A DNA stretch of 64,000 nucleotides, taken from positions 1-64,000 of the forward strand of contig CAMYLA010000031.1 of NCBI GenBank assembly GCA_947259095.1, written 5' to 3'. Under the pieces are notes generated by a model, which searched no databases, was not told where the DNA came from, and saw nothing but the letters and a program-made list of their open reading frames with translations. Shown here piece by piece: positions 32,954 through 40,958 of the stretch (position 1 is its first letter; the number at the start of each line of letters is the position of its first letter). The position numbers and the translations under genes were made by a program. The stretch comes from an uncultured Acidimicrobiaceae bacterium. GTDB taxonomy: Bacteria > Actinomycetota > Acidimicrobiia > Acidimicrobiales > SZUA-35.

Positions 32954-35092
32954 CTAGGCCCGTCCCCCTCGGGACCCCAGTGGCCGAACGGCGACACGGT
33001 TGTCGTGATAGACGGCGCCCCGGCCCATGTCGGAGTCTCGTTCGGCCACGGTGTTGTTGACCCCCATCCGCCACCACCCCTTGGTGGTGACCGCAAGACC
33101 GGGTCGAGTGTCATGGCCGAGCCGGAGGGTTGCGACGAACGAGCCCCGGTCGTTGAACACCTCGACATCGGCCCCGTCCACCAACCCGTCCCGCTCGCCA
33201 TCATCGGGGTGCACGGTGACGACCGGCTTGCCGGTACGGGACGTGGTGCGGTCGGTTCCGGCGAAGACCGAGTTGATGTGCCAGTCGCTGGCTGCGGCCA
33301 CGAGGTCATAGCCGCCGGAGGCGGGGTCATAGCCGCCGGAGGCGGGGTCGTCGTCGGTCCGGCCCACCTCGACCGGGGCCCGGTAGGTGGGCAACAGCCC
33401 CTGGTGCTCCCGGTCGGCCTTCTCCGAGGCGAACTCGAACCGGCCGGACGGCGTCGGGAATCGTTCGGCGAAGGGCAGGTACGGCGGCGCGGTTTCCGGC
33501 AATCGGGCCCACCCCGTCACCGACAGGGTCTCGACGGTGATCCCGGCCTCGGCAAAAGCCTTGGTGTCGAGCAGCGCCGCCACCAGGTCGAGATCGGATG
33601 CGTACAGCGCCGGTTCGTCGAGGCCCATGGCTCGGGCCAGCCTCCGGAACATCTCGGTGTGGGGCAGGCACTCCCCCGGCGGGGCCACCGCAGGCCGATT
33701 GAGGTGGACGTACAGGTGGGAGAACGAGTCGCTGATCTCGAGTTGCTCGTGCTGCATCGTCGATGGCAACACGATGTCGGCGTAGTCGGTTGTCTCGGTG
33801 TGGAACAGCTCGGCGACGACGGTGAACAGGTCGGGCCGGGACAGACCGGCCCGCACCGCCCCAACATCGGGATTGGAGACCACGGGATTGGCGCCGTAGA
33901 CGAACAACGCCTCGACCGGCGGATCGTCGAGCTCGGCCAGGTTCGACGCCAGCCGGGTCATCGCCAGGTGGCGGGGCCGATGGCCGAGGTCGACACCGGC
34001 CGCCCGGTCGGTGTTGAACCGGTAGGGGCCGGAGGTGGAATAGACCAACCCCCCTCCCCGCCGGTCGAAGGCCCCGGTCAATGCCGGGAGGCAGGACACG
34101 ATTCGAGCGGTCTGGCCTCCGTTGGCGTGCCGCTGCATTCCCTGACCGAGCTTGATGGCCAGCGGGGCCCGGGCCCCGATCACCTCGGCCAGCCGCTCGA
34201 CCTCGGCCACCGCCAACCCACAGGTCCGGGCCGTCAGGGTGGGGGTCCAGCGCTCGACCGATGCGGCGAAGCGGTCGAAGCCGATTGTCCGGTGCTCGAC
34301 GAAGTCGACGTCTCTGGCGCCGGCCCGGATGAGCGATCGACACAGCCCCAGGGCCAGCGCCCCATCGGTCCCCACCCGGGGCGCCACATGGAGGTCGGCC
34401 CGCGCTGCGGTCCTGGTTCGGACCGGATCGATCACCACCACCGGTGCCCCACCGGCCCTGGCCTGCTCAACGAACGGCCACAGGTGCTGATTGGCCACCA
34501 GCGTGTTGGAGCCCCAGATGACCACCGTGCCGGCATGGGCGATGTCCTCGGGGTCGAAGCCGGTGGCGGTGCCCATCGAGTAGCCGAGGCCGACATGGCC
34601 GCTGACCGAACAGATCGTGACCTGGTGGCCGGAGACGCCGAGGTGGTGCCACAGTCTCGACCCGGCAGGCAACGCCGCCCCCTGGACCCAGCCGACGTTG
34701 CCGGTCCCGGCAAAGGGCCAGATTGCCGCCGGGCCGCGCCGCTCGATGATGGTCGAGAATCGCTCGGCGATCTCGGCCAGTGCGTCGTCCCACGAGATCG
34801 ACTCGAACGCCTCGTCGGGGCGGTGACCCGGCCCCTTCGGTCGGATCCTCCGCAGGGGGTGGAGCAGCCGCCCCGGCTCGGCAGCGTAGTCCAGCCAGGG
34901 GTTGACCTTCTTACACAGCCCTCCTCTGGTGAACGGGTGGTCGGGATTACCCCGGAGCTTGGTGGCGACGCCGTCGGACACGGTGACGATCCACGAGCAG
35001 CCGTCCGGGCAGTCGAGCGGGCAGGCCCCGACCACGTCGCCGTCGGTCGGCGGTGCCGACGGTGAGCTGGTCGGCCACGGCGGGTCGTTCAC
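32954..35092 (-). CDS. Molybdopterin-dependent oxidoreductase with N-terminal Fe-S site
   Basis: A 712-residue member of the DMSO-reductase superfamily. The N-terminal 4Fe-4S motif is C-P-L-D-C-P-D-G-C (near residue 24) followed by the fourth Cys in GGLCKKVNPW. MGD-binding stretches (PFAGTGNVGWVQG, VYGANPVVSNPD, VLPSTMQHEQLE) and the C-terminal MopB domain (VTVHPDDGERDGLVDGADVEV) follow. There is no Tat signal, so it acts in the cytoplasm; the electron partner and substrate are unknown. A 21-bp tandem duplication at 33306-33347 repeats the residues D-P-A-S-G-G-Y. GTG 35092 overlaps the S4-domain gene stop (GTGA). Confidence 0.85.
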   Translation of the reverse strand: MNDPPWPTSSPSAPPTDGDVVGACPLDCPDGCSWIVTVSDGVATKLRGNPDHPFTRGGLCKKVNPWLDYAAEPGRLLHPLRRIRPKGPGHRPDEAFESISWDDALAEIAERFSTIIERRGPAAIWPFAGTGNVGWVQGAALPAGSRLWHHLGVSGHQVTICSVSGHVGLGYSMGTATGFDPEDIAHAGTVVIWGSNTLVANQHLWPFVEQARAGGAPVVVIDPVRTRTAARADLHVAPRVGTDGALALGLCRSLIRAGARDVDFVEHRTIGFDRFAASVERWTPTLTARTCGLAVAEVERLAEVIGARAPLAIKLGQGMQRHANGGQTARIVSCLPALTGAFDRRGGGLVYSTSGPYRFNTDRAAGVDLGHRPRHLAMTRLASNLAELDDPPVEALFVYGANPVVSNPDVGAVRAGLSRPDLFTVVAELFHTETTDYADIVLPSTMQHEQLEISDSFSHLYVHLNRPAVAPPGECLPHTEMFRRLARAMGLDEPALYASDLDLVAALLDTKAFAEAGITVETLSVTGWARLPETAPPYLPFAERFPTPSGRFEFASEKADREHQGLLPTYRAPVEVGRTDDDPASGGYDPASGGYDLVAAASDWHINSVFAGTDRTTSRTGKPVVTVHPDDGERDGLVDGADVEVFNDRGSFVATLRLGHDTRPGLAVTTKGWWRMGVNNTVAERDSDMGRGAVYHDNRVAVRPLGSRGGRA
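33306..33347. repeat. 21-bp in-frame tandem duplication
   Basis: The 21-base unit beginning tcatagccgccggaggcggg is repeated exactly twice without a spacer inside the molybdopterin oxidoreductase gene, duplicating seven residues (DPASGGY). Confidence 0.9.
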
Positions 35093-35514
35093 CGTCGACC
35101 CCTGAGCCGGTCGATGTCCCGCCGTTCCTTCTTGGTCGGTCGACCTTCACCTCGGCTGCGGGCCCCACCGGGCGGCGCCAGGACCGGATCGGCTCTCGTC
35201 GGCCTCGGGGGCGACTGATCATCGACGCACTGCTCGACCAGCTTGGCGCCGATCCGCTTCTCGACCAGCGCCGTGGCCCGGTAGACGATGAGCCGGTCTC
35301 CCCGCCGGGCCTCGACGACGTCGCCGACGGCGATCTTGGTCGCCGGCTTTGCCGGCTCGTCGTTGACCTTGACCCGCCCGGAGGTGCAGGCCGAAGTGGC
35401 GGCGGTCCTGGTCTTGAACACACGAACCGCCCACAGCCACTTGTCGACCCTGACCGTTCCGGTTCGCTTCCCTGGGCCGCCTTCTGGCCGGTCAGAGCTT
35501 GGTCGAGAGCTCAT
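35089..35514 (-). CDS. S4 domain RNA-binding protein (Hsp15-like)
   Basis: A 141-residue protein. The S4 RNA-binding domain (VRVDKWLWAVRVFKTRTAAT through VEARRGDRLIVY) occupies residues 20-85. A basic, Pro/Arg-rich tail follows. Homologues (Hsp15/RqcP) bind free or stalled 50S subunits. The start overlaps the end of rsmI by 23 bp and the stop shares GTGA with the molybdopterin gene, so it lies in the middle of a tightly coupled operon. Confidence 0.85.
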   Translation of the reverse strand: MSSRPSSDRPEGGPGKRTGTVRVDKWLWAVRVFKTRTAATSACTSGRVKVNDEPAKPATKIAVGDVVEARRGDRLIVYRATALVEKRIGAKLVEQCVDDQSPPRPTRADPVLAPPGGARSRGEGRPTKKERRDIDRLRGRR

Positions 35515-36385
35515 AGACCCTCCGTTTCGGTTCGCCGGTGTCCTGGGTCACCTCGGCCACCGCATCCCGCTTGCTGAGTCCGGTGTCGATCGACCGTTGC
35601 AAGGCCGCCACCAGCTGCTCGTCGCTGGGGATAACCCGCTCCAGCGGACGACCCTCGATCACGATCACGAACTCGCCCCGCGGGTCGGTCTGGTCGAAGT
35701 GCAGGGCTGCGGCCGACACCGTGCCCCGAATGACGTCCTCATGGAGCTTGGTCATCTCCCGGATCACCGCCACCGGCCGGTCCCCGCCGCACACACCGGC
35801 CAGGTCGGCCAACGTCCTACGCAACCGGTGGGGCGATTCGTAGACAACGATGGTGCGGGTCTCGCGGCCAAGCTCCCGCAGCCGATCGGTCCGCTCCCCA
35901 CCCTTGCGGGGCAGGAAGCCCTCGAACACGAACCGCTCGGCGGCCAACCCACTGAGGGCCAGCGCCGATGACACCGCGGTCGGCCCCGGCACCACTTCGA
36001 GTGGCACACCGTGCTCGATGGCGGCGGCGATGACGTGACGGCCGGGATCGGAGATCGTCGGCATGCCGGCGTCGGTGACCAGCGCCAGGTGCTGGCCCCG
36101 GGCGAACCGGTCGACGATCTCCCGGATCCGTGGCACCTCGGTGTGCTGGTTGGCCACCAGCAGATCCGGTCGACCGGTGCGGTTGCGTGGCCCGCCGGCG
36201 GCACCGACGTGGACCAGGAGCCGACCGGTCCGCCTGCTGTCCTCGCAGACAACGGCATCGACCGAGCCGAGCACCTCGGCGGCCCGGGGGCTGAGGTCGC
36301 CGAGATTGCCGATGGGGGTGCCGACGATGAACAACCGGGGGGCGGACCCGGTTTCCGGGGTCCGGGCGGTGTCGTCATCGGTCAC
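35492..36385 (-). CDS. rsmI: 16S rRNA (cytidine(1402)-2'-O)-methyltransferase RsmI
   Basis: A 297-residue SAM methyltransferase of the tetrapyrrole methylase fold, modifying the 2'-O of C1402. LFIVGTPIGNLGDLSPRAAEVL, VTDAGMPTISDPGR, PGPTAVSSALALSG and VYESPHR are family signatures. GTG 36385 is chosen because it forms GTGA with the upstream DUF192 stop; longer in-frame reading would overlap DUF192. Confidence 0.95.
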   Translation of the reverse strand: MTDDDTARTPETGSAPRLFIVGTPIGNLGDLSPRAAEVLGSVDAVVCEDSRRTGRLLVHVGAAGGPRNRTGRPDLLVANQHTEVPRIREIVDRFARGQHLALVTDAGMPTISDPGRHVIAAAIEHGVPLEVVPGPTAVSSALALSGLAAERFVFEGFLPRKGGERTDRLRELGRETRTIVVYESPHRLRRTLADLAGVCGGDRPVAVIREMTKLHEDVIRGTVSAAALHFDQTDPRGEFVIVIEGRPLERVIPSDEQLVAALQRSIDTGLSKRDAVAEVTQDTGEPKRRVYELSTKL

Positions 36386-36774
36386 CGGTCGTCGGCCCCG
36401 GGGCGGATCTCCAACTCGTCGCCGACCACCAGGTTCCACCGGCCGAAGGCGCCGGCCTCTGCCTCGAGGATGGACCGGGCCTGCCACACCGGCAGCGTCA
36501 TGCGGTTGCGGCGAAGCCGGAGGGTTCGGATCACCTTGAGGTCGGCGTCGAGAAACGCCACATCGAGCTCGAACCCCATCAGGAAGCTGTGAACCGAGCG
36601 ACGACCGTCGATCAGCATCGCCCCCTCGAGGCTCGATCGGCCAAGCAGGCCCCGCCCCTTTGCCATGTGCCCGTCTGCGACCTCCAACGACGCCAGGACC
36701 TCATTGTCGCGGATGAGCCAACCGGTCCGTGGATGATCGGCGATGGCAGGCTCCTCCCGAGGGTCGCCGGTCAT
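36382..36774 (-). CDS. DUF192 family protein
   Basis: A 130-residue small beta protein of the DUF192 family (GLLGRSSLEGAMLI, HSFLMGFELDVAFLD, and a C-terminal VVGDELEI). Function is unassigned. ATG 36774 is preferred over GTG 36783 because GAGG (36786-36783) sits 8 nt before it. The short gap to ychF is almost entirely an 18-bp tandem repeat that also supplies the SD. Gene two of the ychF operon. Confidence 0.82.
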   Translation of the reverse strand: MTGDPREEPAIADHPRTGWLIRDNEVLASLEVADGHMAKGRGLLGRSSLEGAMLIDGRRSVHSFLMGFELDVAFLDADLKVIRTLRLRRNRMTLPVWQARSILEAEAGAFGRWNLVVGDELEIRPGADDR

Positions 36775-36781
36775 CCCCGCC

Positions 36782-36817
36782 ACCTCGCCGACCGGGGCGA
36801 CCTCGCCGACCGGGGCG
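36782..36817. repeat. 18-bp tandem repeat between ychF and the DUF192 gene
   Basis: acctcgccgaccggggcg occurs twice head to tail (36782-36799 and 36800-36817). One unit provides the SD of the DUF192 gene. Confidence 0.9.
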
Positions 36818-36822
36818 ACCGG

Positions 36823-37956
36823 TCAGACGTTGAACCTGATCTCCAGCACATCGCCGTCCTCGACAACGTAGTCCTTGCCCTCGGAACGAACCTTACCCAA
36901 GTCCCGGGCCCCGGCCCAGGAACCGATCTCCAGCAGCTCGTCCCATCGGATCGTCTCGGCCCGGATGAAGCCCCGCTGGAGGTCGCTGTGGATCAAGCCG
37001 GCACACTCCGGTGCGGTGGAGCCGACCCGGTAGGTCCAGGCCCTGCTCTCCTGCTCACCGGTGGTGAGGAAGGTCCGTAACCCCAGCGTGTGATAGGCGG
37101 CCTGGATGAAGCGGACGACGGCGCCCTCGCCGAGGCCGAACCCGTCGAGCATCTCGGCCCGGTCCTCGGGATCGAGCTGGGCCGCCTCGGCCTCCAGCTG
37201 GACACAGGCGCCGAACACCGCCGGTGGGCTCTGGCTCTGGCCGCCGGCAGGAGTTGGCCCGCCGGGCGAACGTCCCCGGGGGAGATCGCCGAGCTCCTCC
37301 TGGATGGGCTTGATGACGGTGTCGATGTCGGCCAATTGCTCCTCGTCGAGGTTGACCACCGCCAGGACCGGCTTGTTGGTCAGCAGGAACCACGGCCGCA
37401 GTTCGGCAGTATGGGCGGCGGAGAGATCGCTGCGGTACAGCGGTGTGCCCTGTTCCAGGATGGCCAGTGCCGCCTCGGCCGCCTCGACCTCCGGTCTGAG
37501 CGCCGGGTCGCCCTTGAGGGCCTTGCGCTTCTTGTCGATCTGGCGTTCGATCGTCTCCAGGTCGGCGTAGGTCAACTCCAGTTCCAGGATCCGGAGGTGC
37601 TCCAGCGGATCCTGGGGGCCCGGCACGTCGTCGTCGCGAAAGGCCCGCAGCACGAAGACGATGGCGTCGACCTCTCGGATCCCGGCCAGGAACTTGTTGC
37701 CGAGCCCTTCGCCCTTGCTGGCCCCCTCGACGAGACCGCCGATGTCGGTGAACTGCACGCTGGCCGGCACCACGTTGCGGGATTTGCTCATCTCGGCCAG
37801 GGCGTCGAGTCTGTGGTCGAACACCTTGGCCACACCGATGTTGGGATCGGTGGTGGCGAAGGCGTAGGGCGCAGCCAGGGCGCTGCCGCCGGTCAGGGCG
37901 TTGTACAGCGACGACTTTCCGGCGTTTGGCAGACCGACGAATCCGAACTTCTCCAT
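36823..37956 (-). CDS. ychF: Redox-regulated ATPase YchF (OLA1 family)
   Basis: A 377-residue Obg-like ATPase. The P-loop GFVGLPNAGKSSL, switch II DIGGLVEGASKGEGLGNKFL, a coiled-coil hairpin (about residues 125-165), LLTNKPVLAVVNLDEEQ in place of classical NKxD, and a C-terminal TGS domain are present. A Gly/Pro/Ser-rich insertion of about 20 residues follows GDLPRG. ATG 37956 is preceded 8 nt upstream by TACCCT and has no SD, so the mRNA is probably leaderless. First gene of the ychF-DUF192-rsmI-S4-molybdopterin operon. Confidence 0.95.
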   Translation of the reverse strand: MEKFGFVGLPNAGKSSLYNALTGGSALAAPYAFATTDPNIGVAKVFDHRLDALAEMSKSRNVVPASVQFTDIGGLVEGASKGEGLGNKFLAGIREVDAIVFVLRAFRDDDVPGPQDPLEHLRILELELTYADLETIERQIDKKRKALKGDPALRPEVEAAEAALAILEQGTPLYRSDLSAAHTAELRPWFLLTNKPVLAVVNLDEEQLADIDTVIKPIQEELGDLPRGRSPGGPTPAGGQSQSPPAVFGACVQLEAEAAQLDPEDRAEMLDGFGLGEGAVVRFIQAAYHTLGLRTFLTTGEQESRAWTYRVGSTAPECAGLIHSDLQRGFIRAETIRWDELLEIGSWAGARDLGKVRSEGKDYVVEDGDVLEIRFNV

Positions 37957-37964
37957 ATGGCACC

Positions 37965-37970
37965 AGGGTA
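37965..37970 (-). promoter_or_regulatory. -10 element TACCCT, predicted leaderless start of ychF
   Basis: On the minus strand TACCCT (37970-37965) is followed by 8 nt and ATG 37956. The same hexamer at the same spacing precedes the EAL gene at 43459. Confidence 0.5.
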
Positions 37971-38049
37971 CTGCCGGGCGAGGGCTGCCGATCCTCGTTC
38001 GCTTCGCCGTCGTCGAGTTGTTCCATCTCGTTGCGACAATCGGCAGCGG

Positions 38050-39066
38050 GTGAACCCGGCCGGCCGATCGGGTCGCAACAGGACCGAACCAATTGGAGCA
38101 CGGCCGGGAAGCCTGGCACCGGTCCAGAAGGTCCGGGCCTTCGCCAAGGGCAAGGCCATCCTCGATCGGCTGGAGCCAGACGACGTGGAGCGCCGGGTCC
38201 GCCAGGGCACGTTGACCAACCTGGAGGGCATAGGCCGCTCGATCGATGCGGTGGTGCAGGGGGCCTACGGCATCGGTCCCGACGAGTATCTGGACACATT
38301 GGAGCGGACCACCGAGGTCCCGCTTGGAGCGGGTGCCGCCCTGCGGACTGCGCTCAAGGGCGACTGCCACTCCCATTCCACCTGGTCAGACGGCGGCTCC
38401 GAACTGCCGGCCATGGCCGCCGCGGCCCGCGCCCTCGGCCATCAGTACCTGGTGGCCACCGACCACTCGGCCAGGCTGACGGTGGCCAAGGGGCTGTCGC
38501 CGGAGCGGCTGCGCAACCAAATGGCCGAGATCGAGGACCTCAACGCGGTGCTGGCCCCGTTCCGGATCCTGACCGGGATGGAGGTCGACATCCTGGAGGA
38601 CGGCAGCCTCGACCTCGACGACGAGCTCCTGGCGATGCTCGATGTTGTGGTGGCCTCGGTTCACCACAAGATCCATCAGCCGGAGAACGAAATGACGAGG
38701 CGGTTGGTCAAGGCGGTCGCAAACCCCCATGTCGACATCCTCGGCCACTGCACAAATCGTAAGGTGTTGAACCGGCCCCGGAAGCCATCGAAGTTCGACC
38801 CGGACTACGTGTTCGCCGCCTGCGCCAAGTTCAACACCGCGGTGGAGATCAACTGCCGACCGGAGCGGCAGGACCCACCGGACGAGCTCCTGACCCTGGC
38901 CCTGCAGTGGGACTGCCGGATCAGCATCGACTCCGACGCTCACGCCCCCGGTCAGCTGGAGTGGGTCAACTACGGCTGCGACCGGGCGGCCGGGCTCGGC
39001 ATCGACGCCGATCGCATCATCAACACCCGCCCCGCCGACCAGCTGATCGAGCTGTGCAACGGCTGA
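38050..39066 (+). CDS. PHP domain phosphoesterase (PolX-like)
   Basis: A protein of up to 338 residues. The N-terminal part (KVRAFAKGKAILDRL to LTNLEGIGRSIDAVV) is a helix-hairpin-helix segment like that of PolX-type proteins. The PHP domain has the metal motifs DCHSHSTWSDGG, ATDHSARL, GMEVDILEDG, SVHHKI, LGHCTN and DSDAHAPG. It is likely a metal-dependent phosphoesterase or nuclease; no polymerase domain is present. The N-terminal helices usually seen before KVRAF seem abbreviated. GTG 38050 is the first plausible start but has no SD. Confidence 0.8.
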   Translation: MNPAGRSGRNRTEPIGARPGSLAPVQKVRAFAKGKAILDRLEPDDVERRVRQGTLTNLEGIGRSIDAVVQGAYGIGPDEYLDTLERTTEVPLGAGAALRTALKGDCHSHSTWSDGGSELPAMAAAARALGHQYLVATDHSARLTVAKGLSPERLRNQMAEIEDLNAVLAPFRILTGMEVDILEDGSLDLDDELLAMLDVVVASVHHKIHQPENEMTRRLVKAVANPHVDILGHCTNRKVLNRPRKPSKFDPDYVFAACAKFNTAVEINCRPERQDPPDELLTLALQWDCRISIDSDAHAPGQLEWVNYGCDRAAGLGIDADRIINTRPADQLIELCNG

Positions 39067-39113
39067 GCCGGGATCCCGGGGCCGCCACGGCCCGAATCGG
39101 GCCGCGTTGGCGA

Positions 39114-39119
39114 TAGCAT
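39114..39119 (+). promoter_or_regulatory. -10 element TAGCAT, predicted leaderless start of the bL37-like gene
   Basis: TAGCAT ends 6 nt before ATG 39126, so the transcript should start at about the A of ATG. A GC-rich hairpin (39089-39103) precedes it. Confidence 0.45.
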
Positions 39120-39125
39120 GCCCTC

Positions 39126-39212
39126 ATGTCGAAGCGCAGGAAGAAGAAGCGGCTGCTGGCTCGCCGCAAAAAGGCCAACCACGGGCGCAAGCCAACGGTC
39201 GGCCGCAACTGA
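39126..39212 (+). CDS. Ribosomal protein bL37-like small basic protein
   Basis: A 28-residue, very basic protein starting M-S-K-R-R-K-K-K-R. The motif K-A-N-H-G-R-K-P matches the K-A-N-H-G-K-R-P signature of bL37, a 50S protein first seen in mycobacterial ribosome structures; in those the N-terminus also begins with a K-R-x-R-K-K run. The order R-K rather than K-R and a C-terminal extension (T-V-G-R-N) differ. No SD is present; TAGCAT lies 6 nt upstream. Assigned from remembered family sequence, so a profile search should confirm. Confidence 0.75.
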   Translation: MSKRRKKKRLLARRKKANHGRKPTVGRN

Positions 39213-39224
39213 GCCCGGCGGCTC

Positions 39225-40958
39225 TCAGCCGACCAGCAGGGTCTCAACCTCCTTTGCCAGCTCACCGAGACGAAGCTCGGCCTTGCGCCGGGCTTCTTTT
39301 GCGTAGCCGGCCGGCCCGCCCGGTTCGATGACTTCCAGGTAGGCCTTGATCTTCGGCTCGGTGCCGCTCGGTCGCACGATCACCCGGGAGCCGTCGGCCA
39401 GATCGAGCACCACGCCGGACGTCGGCGGCAGCCGCTCCCCCTTCGACAGGTCCTCGCGGCCGGCCACCTCGATCCCGGCCACCTCGGCCGGATCCAGGTT
39501 GACGGCGCGCTCCTTGGCCGCGGCCCGACCGGCATCGTCGAGGCCTGCGATCCCCACGGTGACCTGGCTCGTGGCGAAGAGGCCATGGCGTTCGATCAGA
39601 CCGTCCAGCCGACCGAGGACGGTGGTTCCCTCGACCTTGCACTCGGCGGCCAACTCGGCCATGACCAGGGCCGCACTGATGCCGTCCTTGTCCCGGACCC
39701 GATCGCCGATGCAGTACCCGAGGGCCTCTTCGTAGCCCAGGAGATAGGTGTCTTCCGGCCGATCGACGATCGGCCTGGCCACCCATTTGAACCCGGTCAG
39801 GGTCCTGATGCTCTCGGCCCCGGCGGCCTTGGCCAGCCGATCGACGAACCTCGACGAGACGATCGACGATGCCAGCAGCGGCGTGCCCGCGCCGGGGCCC
39901 TGGTCCGGTGACAGCCGGTGCCGCAGCACATGGTCGATCAGCAGCGCCCCGACCTCGTCGCCGCTGAGCCGGCGCCAGGCGCCGTTGCCATCGGCAACCC
40001 CCACCGCCAGCCGATCGGCGTCAGGATCGTTGGCCAGGATGATGTCGATCGAGCGACCTGCCGACCCGAGCCGCTCGACGGTGGCATAGGCCAGATCGAA
40101 CGCCCCCGGCTCCTCGGGGTTGGGGAACGGTGCGGTCGGGAAGTCCGGGTCGGGCTGAAACTGCTCGTCCACCACCGCCGGGCAGGGGAAACCGGCGGCC
40201 TCGAAGCAGGCCAGCAGATGCTCACCACCGACGCCGTGCATGGCGGTGTAGAGCACGGCCACGTCCCGATGGTCGGTGTAGAGCGTGGCGACCGAGACCG
40301 CACGGTGTCGCTCGATGGCCTCGGCCGAGATGTCGACCGGCGGCCGGGCGTCGGCCGGCGGAGCACCCCAGCGATGCGACGGCTCCAGGTCGGGGTCCAT
40401 CAGCCCGGCCACCCGATCGATGGCGGCCGCAATCTCGGCATCGGCCGGGGTGACCAGCTGGATGCCGTCATCGAGATAGAGCTTGTAGCCGTTGTCGGCG
40501 GCCGGGTTGTGGCTGGCGGTGATCATGACCCCGGCGTCGGCCGAGCGGTCGAGCACCGCCAACGCCAGGACCGGCGTCGGGGCCGGTCGATCGATGAGTT
40601 CGGCGGTCCCGCCCCTGGCCACGACCACATCGGCAACGTCGGAGGCGAACCGGCGGGAGTTGTGGCGGGCGTCGTAGCCGATCACCACCTTGGCCCCCAG
40701 GGGCAGCCAATCCATGAGACCGGCGGTCGTCTGCTGGACCACGAGCCGATTCATCCGTCGAGGCCCCGGTCCCATCTCGGCCCGGAGCCCGGCGGTGCCG
40801 AAGGCGATCCGCCCGTCGAACAGCCGATCGAGGGCGTCCCGATCGGTCTCGGCCAGGGCCGACAACTGCTCGCGGTATTCCGGGTCGGCGGCGATCCACC
40901 GGGCAACCGCTTCCGGCAGCGGCCCGAGGTCCGGCCGATCGGCGCCCGGCCCGGTCAT
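39225..40958 (-). CDS. Phosphoglucomutase/phosphomannomutase family phosphohexomutase
   Basis: A 577-residue alpha-D-phosphohexomutase. The N-terminal GTAGLRAEMGPG, the catalytic phosphoserine loop TASHNPAADNGYK, the metal loop DPDADRLAVG, the sugar-binding GYEEALGY and the C-terminal RPSGTEPKIKAY are complete. The long form is typical of PGM/PMM bifunctional or phosphopentomutase-like enzymes; it interconverts hexose 1- and 6-phosphates. It overlaps the upstream enoyl-CoA hydratase by ATGA, a linkage without obvious metabolic sense. Confidence 0.92.
   Translation of the reverse strand: MTGPGADRPDLGPLPEAVARWIAADPEYREQLSALAETDRDALDRLFDGRIAFGTAGLRAEMGPGPRRMNRLVVQQTTAGLMDWLPLGAKVVIGYDARHNSRRFASDVADVVVARGGTAELIDRPAPTPVLALAVLDRSADAGVMITASHNPAADNGYKLYLDDGIQLVTPADAEIAAAIDRVAGLMDPDLEPSHRWGAPPADARPPVDISAEAIERHRAVSVATLYTDHRDVAVLYTAMHGVGGEHLLACFEAAGFPCPAVVDEQFQPDPDFPTAPFPNPEEPGAFDLAYATVERLGSAGRSIDIILANDPDADRLAVGVADGNGAWRRLSGDEVGALLIDHVLRHRLSPDQGPGAGTPLLASSIVSSRFVDRLAKAAGAESIRTLTGFKWVARPIVDRPEDTYLLGYEEALGYCIGDRVRDKDGISAALVMAELAAECKVEGTTVLGRLDGLIERHGLFATSQVTVGIAGLDDAGRAAAKERAVNLDPAEVAGIEVAGREDLSKGERLPPTSGVVLDLADGSRVIVRPSGTEPKIKAYLEVIEPGGPAGYAKEARRKAELRLGELAKEVETLLVG

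Noticed and set aside
32735-35065. A 776-codon + strand frame opposite the molybdopterin oxidoreductase
   Set aside because: Shadow frame; the minus-strand gene has clear Fe-S and MGD motifs.
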